The notes under the pieces are model-generated. The model was not told the DNA's origin and did not search any database. It worked only from the letters and a program-made list of their open reading frames with translations. A DNA stretch of 37,104 nt. Source: a virus. Positions 22,047 to 29,639 of the stretch are shown here, in pieces. The stretch spans positions 1-37,104 of the IMG/VR virus record IMGVR_UViG_3300037325_000237. The stretch is one strand, 5' to 3'. Within the stretch, counting starts at the first letter, position 1, and every line of letters begins with the position of its first letter. Position numbers and translations under genes: made by a program.

Positions 22047-22567
22047 GCGAATTGGATTTAGCGGCCGCGTTGGCTGGCATCGTGTTGAAGCTGTCGGAAG
22101 CGTTTCCGGATGTGAACGTGTGCGAGGCTGAAGGTGTGGAGCCGGCCGAGCTGCCGGTGCCGGCTTTGATCTGCCAAATCTCGGAGATCGAGCCGGATCC
22201 TGACCGCGAGCCGCTGACGGGCCAGTTTCCTTGCATGGTCCGCGTCCAGGCGCGGATTGTCCTGGGACATCGGACGCCGACGGTTCGGATGCAAACGCTG
22301 CAGCTGGCCGGCGCGGTCGCGGCCATCGTTCACAACCACCGGTTTGGTTCTGAATGGGGCGGCGCAAAGGTCTTTGCGGTTGAGCCAGATGAATTCGCGC
22401 CGGAGGCCACTCGCTTCGATGTCTGGTTGGTCGAGTGGAGCCATGCGGCACGGCTGGGCGCGGGCTTCGCGCTGCCGGATGAATTCCAACCGACCGAGGT
22501 GCTGGTGTCGAATGCACCGCAGATCGGCCTCGATCATGAAGCGGAGTATGCGGAGGTGTCGCCGTGA
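22043..22567 (+). CDS. Tail terminator-like protein
   Basis: A 174-aa protein with alternating helix and strands (LAAALAGIVLKLSEAFPDVNV, CMVRVQARIVLGHRT, AAIVHNHRF, EATRFDVWLVEWSHAARLG). This topology and the position between protein Z and the baseplate spike fit a tail terminator/completion protein that caps the tube and sheath. No exact family is claimed. The next gene begins with GTG inside its last codons. Confidence 0.6.
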   Translation: MSELDLAAALAGIVLKLSEAFPDVNVCEAEGVEPAELPVPALICQISEIEPDPDREPLTGQFPCMVRVQARIVLGHRTPTVRMQTLQLAGAVAAIVHNHRFGSEWGGAKVFAVEPDEFAPEATRFDVWLVEWSHAARLGAGFALPDEFQPTEVLVSNAPQIGLDHEAEYAEVSP

Positions 22568-23043
22568 GCAATCTGGCTCTTTCCGAAGTCATGCGGATCG
22601 TCGAGCGCATGGTTATCATCGGCACGGTGACTGCCTTCGATCCGGCTACCGCAAAGGCGCGGGTGTCACTCGGTCCTGGCGTGGAATCCGGTTGGCTGGC
22701 AATCGCCCAGATGGGCTCCAAAGATGTGCGGATTTGGGTGCCACCTGTCGTCGGCTCGCAGGTTGTTGTCTTTTCGCCTGGCGGGGATACGGCGCGCGGC
22801 ATCGTTTATCCTGGTCCATATGACGGCGCTGCGCCTGACGATCGCAGCAGCTCGATTCGCCTTTCGATGCCTGGCGTTGATATCGCTGTCGATGGCGGTG
22901 TCGCCACGGTGTCGCTCACCACTATGAACGTGACCGGAAACATCATCGTGGACGGCGATGTGATCGCCTCTGGCGTTAGCCTGGTCAACCACGTGCATGG
23001 CGGCGTCGATCCCGGCTCGTCTTCGACGGCTCCGCCCAGCTAG
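22564..23043 (+). CDS. Baseplate assembly/spike protein (gpV-like)
   Basis: A 159-aa protein of the P2 gpV type. An OB-like domain lies in the first 90 residues (GTVTAFDPATAKARVSLGPGVESGWLAIAQMGS, then PPVVGSQVVVFSPGGDTARGIVYPG), followed by a short beta helix (GNIIVDGDVIASGVSL) and the tip HVHGG, whose paired His residues bind iron in gpV-type spikes. It would form the trimeric membrane-piercing needle. Its TAG is directly followed by the third 17-bp repeat. Confidence 0.87.
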   Translation: MSNLALSEVMRIVERMVIIGTVTAFDPATAKARVSLGPGVESGWLAIAQMGSKDVRIWVPPVVGSQVVVFSPGGDTARGIVYPGPYDGAAPDDRSSSIRLSMPGVDIAVDGGVATVSLTTMNVTGNIIVDGDVIASGVSLVNHVHGGVDPGSSSTAPPS

Positions 23044-23059
23044 GGGAACGCGCCAGAGG
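23043..23059 (+). repeat. Dispersed 17-bp repeat, copy 3 (after gpV)
   Basis: Identical 17 bases starting at the G of the gpV stop TAG and followed by AA. It fills part of the 48-bp gap before the next gene. Confidence 0.9.
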
Positions 23060-23091
23060 AAGCCCGCGGCTGCTGCTGCCAGTTTGCGACT

Positions 23092-23430
23092 ATGCGTGGA
23101 ATGAGTAGCAGCAACGGATTGAGCTTGGGTGGCATGTCGCATTTGCGGCAGTCGATCCGTGACATCCTATCCACTCCGATCGGCTCGCGTGTTTTGCGTC
23201 GCAGCTACGGGTCTCGGCTCTCTGAGCTTGTTGATAGGCCTTATTCTTCGGGGCTGCGGCTAGAAGTGATTGCAGCAACGGCCGAGGCAATCGCGACTTG
23301 GGAGCCGCGCATATCCGTTAAAAATGTCAGCCTTTCGCAATTCGGCGGGGGCCGGATTGAGGTCTCGATGACGGCCGAGCTGATCGCCTCGTCACAGGTT
23401 TTGGAAATTGAAGGGATAGTGGTGTCATGA
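23092..23430 (+). CDS. Baseplate protein gpW/gp25-like
   Basis: A 112-aa protein with the gp25/gpW baseplate pattern: GGMSHLRQSIRDILSTPIGSRVLRRSYGSRL (about residues 14-44), then ATAEAIATWEPRISVKNVSL and a two-strand end. It forms part of the baseplate wedge in contractile tails. The ATG at 23101 (nine bases on) is an equally possible start; neither has a strong ribosome site. The end overlaps gene J by ATGA. Confidence 0.85.
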   Translation: MRGMSSSNGLSLGGMSHLRQSIRDILSTPIGSRVLRRSYGSRLSELVDRPYSSGLRLEVIAATAEAIATWEPRISVKNVSLSQFGGGRIEVSMTAELIASSQVLEIEGIVVS

Positions 23431-24320
23431 GTGCGTTTACCGCAATCGATCTTTCGAAGTTGCCAGCGCCGTCTGCCGTCGAGGTTTTAGATGTTGAGGC
23501 AATTCTGGCCCAGCTGAAAGCCGATGTTATCGCACGGGATCCTTCTCTTGCCGAGGCGTTGTCTCTGGAAAGTGAGCCGCTGGTCAAACTCCTTGAGGCC
23601 GCGTCTTACCGCGAATTATTGTTGCGGCAGCGCATCAATGAGGCGGTGCGCGCCACGATGCTCGCCTTCGCTGGTGGCGCTGATCTGGATCATTTAGGAT
23701 CGCTTTTTTCGATCGAGCGGGCCATATTGGTTCCAGCTGATATCGATGTGCTCCCCCCTACCTTGGCGATCTATGAATCCGACGATCGGTTTAGAAACCG
23801 TATTCAGCTGGCGCTAGAAGGCTTTTCAACGGCTGGCACTCTTGGGGGGTATCGGTTTTTCGCCCTATCCGCCTCCGGAGCGATCGCAGATGTTTCTATC
23901 CTCAATCCTTCGCCAGGCATCGTTCGTGTGGTTTTGCTGTCGAGGGACGGCGATGGTTCCGCAAGTGATGACTTGCTCGAGACAGTGCAGCGCCGTCTTA
24001 GTGCGGAGGAGGTCCGTCCATTGACCGATCTGGTCGAAGTGGTGTCAGCGTCGGTGGTGCCTTATTTCGTATCAGCGCGGCTCAAGATTTTTGGCGGGCC
24101 GGATCCTGATGTTGTTGTGGCATCGGCTTTGGCTGCGGTAGAGCAATTCGTTTCTGACAACCGGCAAGTCGGGCGCAGCATACCGCGCGCTGGTCTGATC
24201 GCAGCGCTGTTTCAGTCCGGTGTGGAAAATGTCGATTTAATTTCACCTGCGTCTGACGTGGTGACTGAGGGGGATCAGGCTGGCTTTTGCGCGGATATTT
24301 TGATCGCGGTGGATCAATAA
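23427..24320 (+). CDS. Baseplate assembly protein J-like
   Basis: A 297-aa protein of the P2 gpJ/Mu gp47 family. Typical segments are LLKLLEAASYRELLLRQRINEAVRATMLAFAGGADLDHLG near residues 50-90, RFRNRIQLALEGFSTAGTLGGYRFFALSAS near 120-150, and RPLTDLVEVVSASVVPYFVSARLKIF. It is the second wedge protein and clamps the baseplate around the spike. P2 J is 302 aa, so the length fits. Confidence 0.92.
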   Translation: MSAFTAIDLSKLPAPSAVEVLDVEAILAQLKADVIARDPSLAEALSLESEPLVKLLEAASYRELLLRQRINEAVRATMLAFAGGADLDHLGSLFSIERAILVPADIDVLPPTLAIYESDDRFRNRIQLALEGFSTAGTLGGYRFFALSASGAIADVSILNPSPGIVRVVLLSRDGDGSASDDLLETVQRRLSAEEVRPLTDLVEVVSASVVPYFVSARLKIFGGPDPDVVVASALAAVEQFVSDNRQVGRSIPRAGLIAALFQSGVENVDLISPASDVVTEGDQAGFCADILIAVDQ

Positions 24321-24971
24321 ATGTTGGGTCATGTCTCTCTTTTGCCGCCAAATGCGACGGATTTGGAGCGATCGATCGAGGCGTCGATGGCGAACTTTCT
24401 CGCGTTGGATGTTCCTGTTGCGGCGAACGCTCGTGCGGCGACGGCTGCGGCGGATCATCTGGCGTGGCTGGCGTGGGCGCTGTCGATCGATACCTGGCGC
24501 AGCGAATGGCCTGACGATGTGAAGCGCGCAAATATTGCCGCTTCGGTTGAGGTACATCGAACCAAGGGAACGCGCGGCGCTGTTGATAAGGCTTTACGGG
24601 CGTTTGGTTTTGAGCCGCTAATTATCGAGTGGTTTGAGAATGGCGCCGCTCCTTTCACATTTTTGGTTAAGCTGTCAGCTCAAAACGTCGTTGCCAGCAG
24701 TTTCCGCGTTGATGCGGCCTGGCTCGATTTTGTGTCGCAAGTCATCGAAAATACAAAACCGGCGCGCGCTCAGTTTGAGGTTCTGGCGACGGAGGGTCTT
24801 CGCTCCGTTTCCTACAAGCGTGTTGCGATGAGCGAGCGGCAAACCGACGCGTTTCGCATTGCGCCGGTTGCCGCGCCATCGGCTCTCGAAACGACCGCTT
24901 TTGGCCGTGCAGCATCGCGCGACGCTATGAACGATGCGCTGGTCATGAATTTTGAAAGGAGCGCTGTCTGA
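24321..24971 (+). CDS. Tail protein I-like
   Basis: A 216-aa protein of the P2 gpI family: LLPPNATDLERSIEASMANFLALDV at the start, DHLAWLAWALSIDTWRSEWPDDVKRANIAASVEVHRTKGTRGAVDKALRAFG at residues 48-100. It is a baseplate wedge protein that links J to the tail fibre. It ends one base inside the next start (TGATG). Confidence 0.9.
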   Translation: MLGHVSLLPPNATDLERSIEASMANFLALDVPVAANARAATAAADHLAWLAWALSIDTWRSEWPDDVKRANIAASVEVHRTKGTRGAVDKALRAFGFEPLIIEWFENGAAPFTFLVKLSAQNVVASSFRVDAAWLDFVSQVIENTKPARAQFEVLATEGLRSVSYKRVAMSERQTDAFRIAPVAAPSALETTAFGRAASRDAMNDALVMNFERSAV

Positions 24972-25753
24972 TGCCGCAATCGATTATTACCAATCTCGGG
25001 GAGTCTCTCTTGGCGGCCGCCGCGGGGAGCACCTCCGCCGTTGAAATCACGCACGTTGCATTTGGAGACGGCAACGGCGCAGCCTACGCGCCCGCGTTTT
25101 CTCAGGTAGCGTTGAAAAAGGAGCGCCTCCGGGTTCAGATCGAAAGCCAGCAGCTTTTGGAAGGGAACGGCTGGCGCATCAAAGCCGTCGTGCCTGCCGA
25201 CACGGCTCCTTTTGACGTCTGCGAAATCGGATTCTTTACCGCTGCCGGCGAGCTGATCGCTTTGTGGGCGGGGGTGGATGTAACCTCTCGACGGGTCGGT
25301 ATTGTGACTTACGAGATCAACCACTTCCTCGACTTCTCGGGCGTCGCTGATGGCCTGCTCATCATCAATGCGCCGGATGACGAGCTGTTCAATCATGCCG
25401 TTTTGAATCTTGCAGCCGATGCGACCGGGGCGATTAACCTTTTGCATGAAAGACGGACGCGCAAGGAGCAACTGCTGCAACGCGACGCGGAAATGTCGCT
25501 AGGTGCGCCAGTCGGTATGATTTCGGCATTTGGCCAGAAGGCCGCACCGGATGGCTGGCTGCCCTGCGATGGCCGTGATGTCAGCCGATCTGCTTACGCT
25601 GACCTTTTCGCGGCCCTTGGTACGCTCTGGGGCGCTGGCGATGGCGTGGCCACATTCACGCTACCCGATTTTTCCGGCGACTTTCGTTTCGTCCCGACTG
25701 CCGTTGTCGGCCGTCAGCGTAGCGTCGCGATCAATTATTGCATTCGCACTTAA
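24971..25753 (+). CDS. Tail fibre/collar protein
   Basis: A 260-aa fibre protein. The N-terminal 160 residues have the DUF3751-like fibre attachment pattern (AAAGSTSAVEITHVAFGDGNGAAYAP, DVCEIGFFTAAGELIALWAG, LDFSGVADGLLIINAPDDELF). Residues 178-235 are a tail collar domain (GMISAFGQKAAPDGWLPCDG, then LFAALGTLWGAGDGVATFTLPDFSG). It is short for a P2-like gpH, so the receptor-binding part is probably provided by the next gene. Confidence 0.82.
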   Translation: MPQSIITNLGESLLAAAAGSTSAVEITHVAFGDGNGAAYAPAFSQVALKKERLRVQIESQQLLEGNGWRIKAVVPADTAPFDVCEIGFFTAAGELIALWAGVDVTSRRVGIVTYEINHFLDFSGVADGLLIINAPDDELFNHAVLNLAADATGAINLLHERRTRKEQLLQRDAEMSLGAPVGMISAFGQKAAPDGWLPCDGRDVSRSAYADLFAALGTLWGAGDGVATFTLPDFSGDFRFVPTAVVGRQRSVAINYCIRT

Positions 25754-25763
25754 GGAGCTTCCT

Positions 25764-26573
25764 ATGAGCATTTCAGATATCAACGCCGCAGCCATCGCTC
25801 TTAATGAGCTGCGTGCTCGTCTTAATGGCTATCTTGACGATCTAGATGCCGGAAACGCAGCCGCTATCGCAGCTGCGCAAGCGCAGCTTCAGGCGCGCCA
25901 AGCAGCCTATGACGCACTTGCGGCAAATCTAGAGGATGTCGCTATCTCAGCCGCCTCTCGGATCGTCTATCTTGATCCGAACACCGGCGACGATCTGCAG
26001 GACGGAAGCGTCAACGCTCCTGTTAGAACCTTGCCCGTTGCTTATGCGATGGCGCAGCCTGGGGGCGATCTAACTATCCGCATTCGCGGCGTAGCGTCCG
26101 AGGTGGCATTCGTCGGTGCAGCAGCATGCAACGCTGGCCGTGTTTTCTTTTCTAACGTGGATGGCATCGGTATTGATCGATCTACCTTTCCAAAAATTAC
26201 TGGAGGTTCTTCGTATTTTCGGGGTTCGCATGTCGAGTTTTCAGGAGTGAATTTAGATGCCACCACTGGCTTTCTATTTAAAGCGTTTGGCCGGATGTCT
26301 GTAAAAGTTTTACGGTCTCTGATTGTTGCTGGTGATGGGGGAGTATTTATCCATCACTCATCGGAGCCGGGTCATATCGATTTAAGCCTGACGCATGCAG
26401 AAATTTCGGATGCGGTTGGTGCATCGTTACCGCGCGTTTTGATTGCCTCTACATGGACCTTTCAGGGGACGAGCTTGAGCTTACCAGTCGGCAAATCAAT
26501 GGCTGATTATATCAACGTGACGCGAGCTGCAGACGGATCGCCACTGAATGGCATTTCATCCCTGACAATCTAA
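25764..26573 (+). CDS. Probable receptor-binding tail tip protein
   Basis: A 269-aa protein with an AAGGAG ribosome site. Residues 1-75 are a coiled-coil-like helix rich in Ala, Leu and Gln (AIAAAQAQLQARQAAYDALAANL). After a DPNTGDD linker, residues 85-269 are beta-rich with short repeated strands, in the manner of a beta helix or pectate-lyase-like adhesin (IRGVASEVAFVGAAACNAGRVFF and later turns). The DNA of the second half is clearly more AT-rich than the tail genes around it. Best interpretation: trimeric host-recognition tip. Sequence alone does not give the receptor. Confidence 0.62.
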   Translation: MSISDINAAAIALNELRARLNGYLDDLDAGNAAAIAAAQAQLQARQAAYDALAANLEDVAISAASRIVYLDPNTGDDLQDGSVNAPVRTLPVAYAMAQPGGDLTIRIRGVASEVAFVGAAACNAGRVFFSNVDGIGIDRSTFPKITGGSSYFRGSHVEFSGVNLDATTGFLFKAFGRMSVKVLRSLIVAGDGGVFIHHSSEPGHIDLSLTHAEISDAVGASLPRVLIASTWTFQGTSLSLPVGKSMADYINVTRAADGSPLNGISSLTI

Positions 26574-26585
26574 GGACGTATAAAT

Positions 26586-27086
26586 ATGCAATTTGACATC
26601 GATTTTGACGGACGCAGCTATTTTAGCTTATCGGCAGCTGACGCGGCCGCTGTGGGTATTCCATCAACGGTGATTGCTGCCCAGTTGAAACAAAAGGCTC
26701 GATCAGAAATTGAAGCTACTGCCAACGCCAGGCGTGCGGCAGTGGTCAGTGCATCGGCGGGAAAACTTGCCGAGTACCGTTTTAAAGAAGAGATCGCTCG
26801 GGATGTCGCGAGTGCGGATCCTGACGAATTAGCATTAATCGATCGCGAGGCCGTGGCGTTCGGTATGGATCAATCCACTTTTTTGAGCCTCATCTCGGAA
26901 AAGGCAAAAGCCTACCGGCTGATTGCGCTGTTGATTGGTGCGCTCGAAGCCGAATCCAAGGCTGCGGTTGCGGTGTTGCCTGATGATCCTGACGATATCG
27001 AGCGGTTTGTCCGCGAAGACCTAGAGGCAGGTCGGCGTGAAGCCGAGGCGGCGTTTCAGGCCGATCTGGCTGCACTGGCTGGCTAA
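26586..27086 (+). CDS. Fibre-linked protein, possibly assembly chaperone
   Basis: A 166-aa acidic, mainly helical protein (residues 30-80 and 100-160) with a short strand-like start (FDIDFDGRSYFSL). Its position behind the tip gene is the usual site of fibre assembly chaperones. No family is recognised. Its stop overlaps the next ATG (TAATG). Confidence 0.5.
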   Translation: MQFDIDFDGRSYFSLSAADAAAVGIPSTVIAAQLKQKARSEIEATANARRAAVVSASAGKLAEYRFKEEIARDVASADPDELALIDREAVAFGMDQSTFLSLISEKAKAYRLIALLIGALEAESKAAVAVLPDDPDDIERFVREDLEAGRREAEAAFQADLAALAG

Positions 27087-27436
27087 TGAGCCTCTACACG
27101 GATGCTGCCAATTGGTGCGAGCCCATCGGTGGCATCCGTTATCAAGTTTCGGAGCCTGTTTCGTTTGAAGTGGGCCGGAAGGGGTCAGGTCTATTGGTAT
27201 GTGTCCCTGAAGGCACTGTCTTCGACTGCTCTATTCCTCGCTTGCTGCAATCTGTCCTCAGTCCGCACGATCTACGATTTTTGAAGGCAGCCGCTCTGCA
27301 CGATGTACTTCTAGGCCGCAAATGGGATCGTGTGACTGCAGCTGCGGTTTTTCATGATGCGCTTCGAAGCGATGGCGTCGGGCGTCTGCAACGCCTTCTC
27401 ATGTGGATGGCGGTTAGTTTGTATCGCTGGCAATAG
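27086..27436 (+). CDS. DUF1353 family phage protein
   Basis: A 116-aa protein with the DUF1353 pattern: VCVPEGTVFDCSIPRLLQSVLSPHDLRFLKAAALHDVLL near residues 38-76, then AAAVFHDALRSDGVGRLQRLLMWMAVSLYRW at the end. The conserved HD (in LHD) could bind metal. Members are common in phage tail or lysis regions; function is unknown. The C-terminus is hydrophobic (LLMWMAVSLYRW). Confidence 0.78.
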   Translation: MSLYTDAANWCEPIGGIRYQVSEPVSFEVGRKGSGLLVCVPEGTVFDCSIPRLLQSVLSPHDLRFLKAAALHDVLLGRKWDRVTAAAVFHDALRSDGVGRLQRLLMWMAVSLYRWQ

Positions 27437-27483
27437 CGGCGCTGTCGCTCTTACGGGGAACGCGCCAGAGGAATAGCGGCGCT
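27432..27483 (+). repeat. 12-bp direct repeat flanking 17-bp repeat copy 4
   Basis: AATAGCGGCGCT occurs at 27432-27443 and again at 27472-27483, exactly 40 bp apart. The 28 bp between them end with the fourth 17-bp repeat. The pattern resembles a target-site duplication or a tandem-slip event. The rest of the 88-bp gap carries only the GGAGAGGT ribosome site of the sheath gene. Confidence 0.85.
27455..27471 (+). repeat. Dispersed 17-bp repeat, copy 4 (before sheath gene)
   Basis: Identical 17 bases followed by AA, in the 88-bp gap between the DUF1353 gene and the tail sheath gene. It is enclosed by a 12-bp direct repeat. Confidence 0.9.
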
Positions 27484-27524
27484 CGCTGCGTGATCTTGCT
27501 TCCAACCACATCGGAGAGGTGATC

Positions 27525-28712
27525 ATGTCAGCAAGTTTCCTGCACGGCGTCGAGGTTCTGGAAGTCGAGGCGGGCGTCCGTCCCATTCGCGTCGTTAACA
27601 CGTCTGTGATCGGCATCGTCGGCACTGCGCCGGATGCCGACCCAGTCGCATTTCCCTTAAACACGCCAGTCCTAGTCGCGGGTTCTCGCACCGAGGCGGC
27701 GAAGCTGGACACGGTCGGCACTGGCCTCGGCACTTTGCCAGCTGCCCTAGACGGCATCTTCGACCAGATCGGCGCTGTCGTCATCGTGGTTCGGGTCGAG
27801 GTCGGGTTGGGCGAGGCTGAAACTCTGGCGAATGTGATCGGCGGCGTGAATGCCGTCGACGGCACCTTCGAGGGTGTGCATGCCCTGGCCGGCGCGGAGA
27901 GCGTCGTCGGGTTTGCACCGCGGATCCTGATCGCGCCTGGCTTTACCCACCAGCGTCCTACCGACTTGGCAAACCCTGTAGTGGCCGAGCTGGTCGGCTT
28001 GGCCGATCGTATGCGCGCAGTCATCATCCAGGATGGCCCAAACACCACCGACGCGGCCGCGATCGTGGCGGCCGGTGATGCCGGTTCCGATCGCGTCTAT
28101 CTGGTCGATCCCTGGCATCTGGTTTTCACGGGTGGCGATATTCTCGCCGTGCCTCCGTCGTCCCGCGTCGCTGGTATGATCGCCAAGTCGGACAACGACG
28201 TCGGCTTCTGGGCATCGCCTTCCAATCGTGAAATCGCGGGCATCATCGGCCTGTCGCGTCCGATCGACTTTGTCCTGGGCGATCGCGCATCGCGCGCGAA
28301 CCTTTTGAACGAGGCCAAGGTTGCCACCACGATCCGCCAGAACGGTTTCCGCCTCTGGGGCAATCGGACACTCTCGGCCGACGCGAAGTTCGCTTTCCTG
28401 TCGGTGCGTCGCACGGCCGATGTGCTGAATGCCTCCCTGCAGCGCGCTCACCTTTGGGCAGTCGATCGCGGCATCACGCGGACCTATGTGGACGACGTGA
28501 CCGATTCCGTGAACGGGTTCCTGCGTGACCTCAAGGCGCAAGGCGCTATTCTGGGCGGCACTTGCTGGGCCGATCCGGACCTGAACACGCCGACGGCTGT
28601 GGCCGACGGCAAGGTCTACTTTAATTTCGACTTTTCGCCAGTCTATCCGGCCGAGCACATCACGTTCCGGTCGATGCTGGTTAATGACTACGTTGAGGAG
28701 GTGTTCGCGTAA
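27525..28712 (+). CDS. Tail sheath protein (gpFI-like)
   Basis: A 395-aa sheath protein, almost the same length as P2 FI (396). Start ATG at 27525, with GGAGAGGT upstream; an alternative GTG at 27519 adds two residues. Family segments: FLHGVEVLEVEAGVRPIRVVNTSVIGIVGTAP at the N-terminus, a variable outer domain, and the C-terminal core LWGNRTLSADAKFAFLSVRRTADVLNASLQRAHLWAVDRG, then VYFNFDFSPVYPAEHITFRSMLV. The sheath contracts to drive the tube through the envelope. The stop overlaps the tube ATG (TAATG). Confidence 0.94.
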   Translation: MSASFLHGVEVLEVEAGVRPIRVVNTSVIGIVGTAPDADPVAFPLNTPVLVAGSRTEAAKLDTVGTGLGTLPAALDGIFDQIGAVVIVVRVEVGLGEAETLANVIGGVNAVDGTFEGVHALAGAESVVGFAPRILIAPGFTHQRPTDLANPVVAELVGLADRMRAVIIQDGPNTTDAAAIVAAGDAGSDRVYLVDPWHLVFTGGDILAVPPSSRVAGMIAKSDNDVGFWASPSNREIAGIIGLSRPIDFVLGDRASRANLLNEAKVATTIRQNGFRLWGNRTLSADAKFAFLSVRRTADVLNASLQRAHLWAVDRGITRTYVDDVTDSVNGFLRDLKAQGAILGGTCWADPDLNTPTAVADGKVYFNFDFSPVYPAEHITFRSMLVNDYVEEVFA

Positions 28713-29218
28713 TGGCTGCCGAAGATATCATCAAATACCTAAATCTGGTCATCGACGGCCGGGGCTATGCCGGCAAGCTGAAGGAGTGGACGACTCCCAC
28801 TCTGGCCACAACCAATTTCGATTTTCGCGGGGGCGGCATGGATGCGCCCGTCGATGTCGAGACCGGAATGGAAAAGCTCACCTTCTCGGGTGTGCTGACC
28901 AGCTACGATGCGGACGTCCTGGCGCTGTGGGGTTTGAAGACCGGCGCGCAGACGCAGCTGACGGCGCGCGGCTCGATGGAAAGCCTCGACGGCACCGTTA
29001 AGCCAGTCGTGCACAACATGACCGGCAAAATCTTGAGCCTGGCACGCGGCACTTGGGGTCCTGGCAACGAGCCGGCTCTGACGATCACTGGCTCGCTGAC
29101 CTTCTACCGCGAAATCGTCAACGGCCGCGTAGTCCACGAGATCGATGTCATCAACATGGTCCGGTTTGTGGATGGCGTCGACCAGCTGGCCGCGCACCGC
29201 AAGAACCTGGGGATTTGA
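28712..29218 (+). CDS. Tail tube protein (gpFII-like)
   Basis: A 168-aa tube protein of the P2 FII family (172 aa). Typical segments: INLVI-like start (IIKYLNLVIDGRGYAGKLKEWTTPTL), GGMDAPVDVETGMEKLTFSGVLTSYDADVLALWGL, and the end FYREIVNGRVVHEIDVINMVRFVDGVDQLAAHRKNLGI. It polymerises inside the sheath. Confidence 0.93.
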   Translation: MAAEDIIKYLNLVIDGRGYAGKLKEWTTPTLATTNFDFRGGGMDAPVDVETGMEKLTFSGVLTSYDADVLALWGLKTGAQTQLTARGSMESLDGTVKPVVHNMTGKILSLARGTWGPGNEPALTITGSLTFYREIVNGRVVHEIDVINMVRFVDGVDQLAAHRKNLGI

Positions 29219-29220
29219 TC

Positions 29221-29514
29221 GTGGATACGGATACTGATGCACCGGTGCTGCCGTCTTACCTGAAGCGGACCGACGGCGCTGTCTCGATCGACTATTCGGA
29301 CATTCCGGCGAAGATCGACGGCGGCTCTGTCCTCGAGCTCGTCATGCGCGAGCCGCGTGTCCAGGACCAGCTGTCCGTCGAGGGCAAGTCTGCGATGAAA
29401 GCCGAGGTCGCGATCTTTGCAAACCTCTGCGATCTGCCTCCGGAGGCGATCGCTGGTCTGTCGCTGAAACAGTACGGCCGGCTGCAGGAAGCCTACGCCT
29501 CTTTTTTGGCCTAG
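29221..29514 (+). CDS. Tail assembly chaperone gpE-like
   Basis: A 97-aa chaperone with GTG start two bases after the tube stop. The pattern (LVMREPRVQDQLSVEGKSAMKAEVAIFANLCDLPPEAIAGLSLKQYGRLQEAYASFL) is the gpE/gp41 tail assembly chaperone type, with helices that bind the tape measure. The last codons contain the slip site T TTT TTG, from which a longer form is made. Confidence 0.87.
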   Translation: MDTDTDAPVLPSYLKRTDGAVSIDYSDIPAKIDGGSVLELVMREPRVQDQLSVEGKSAMKAEVAIFANLCDLPPEAIAGLSLKQYGRLQEAYASFLA

Positions 29515-29639
29515 CGTCCACTGATGTGCGGCGGGGTCTTATGGACCTCGCCCACTACACCGGCTGGGGGCTTGAGGAGCTGATGCGGCTGTCGGTGTCT
29601 CGCTTCATCTGGTTCTTGGAAGGGCTGCCCAAAGCATGA
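29221..29639 (+). CDS. Tail assembly chaperone gpE+E', -1 frameshift product
   Basis: A -1 slip at 29502-29508 changes TCT TTT TTG GCC TAG to TTT TTT GGC and opens 43 more codons, ending at TGA 29637-29639. The product is 139 aa. The extension (HYTGWGLEELMRLSVSRFIWFLEGL) has the Trp/Leu-rich helical pattern of E' proteins in P2-like phages. The tape measure ATG overlaps its stop (ATGA), which shows that translation of the extended frame is meant to reach there. The site, order and size match the known P2 E+E' scheme. Confidence 0.85.
29502..29508 (+). promoter_or_regulatory. Slippery heptamer for -1 frameshift
   Basis: T TTT TTG in the zero frame of gene E, six bases before the stop codon block begins. 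This is the heptamer used for the E/E' shift in P2. A stimulating structure downstream is not obvious by eye. Confidence 0.85.

Noticed and set aside
21669-22802. 377-aa open frame on - over tail genes
   Set aside because: It is antisense to the Z-like and terminator-like genes, Pro/Arg/Thr-rich, with no ribosome site.
24567-24578. Fifth copy of the 17-bp repeat in gene I
   Set aside because: Only GGGAACGCGC agrees; the CAGAGG half is absent, so this is a chance similarity.
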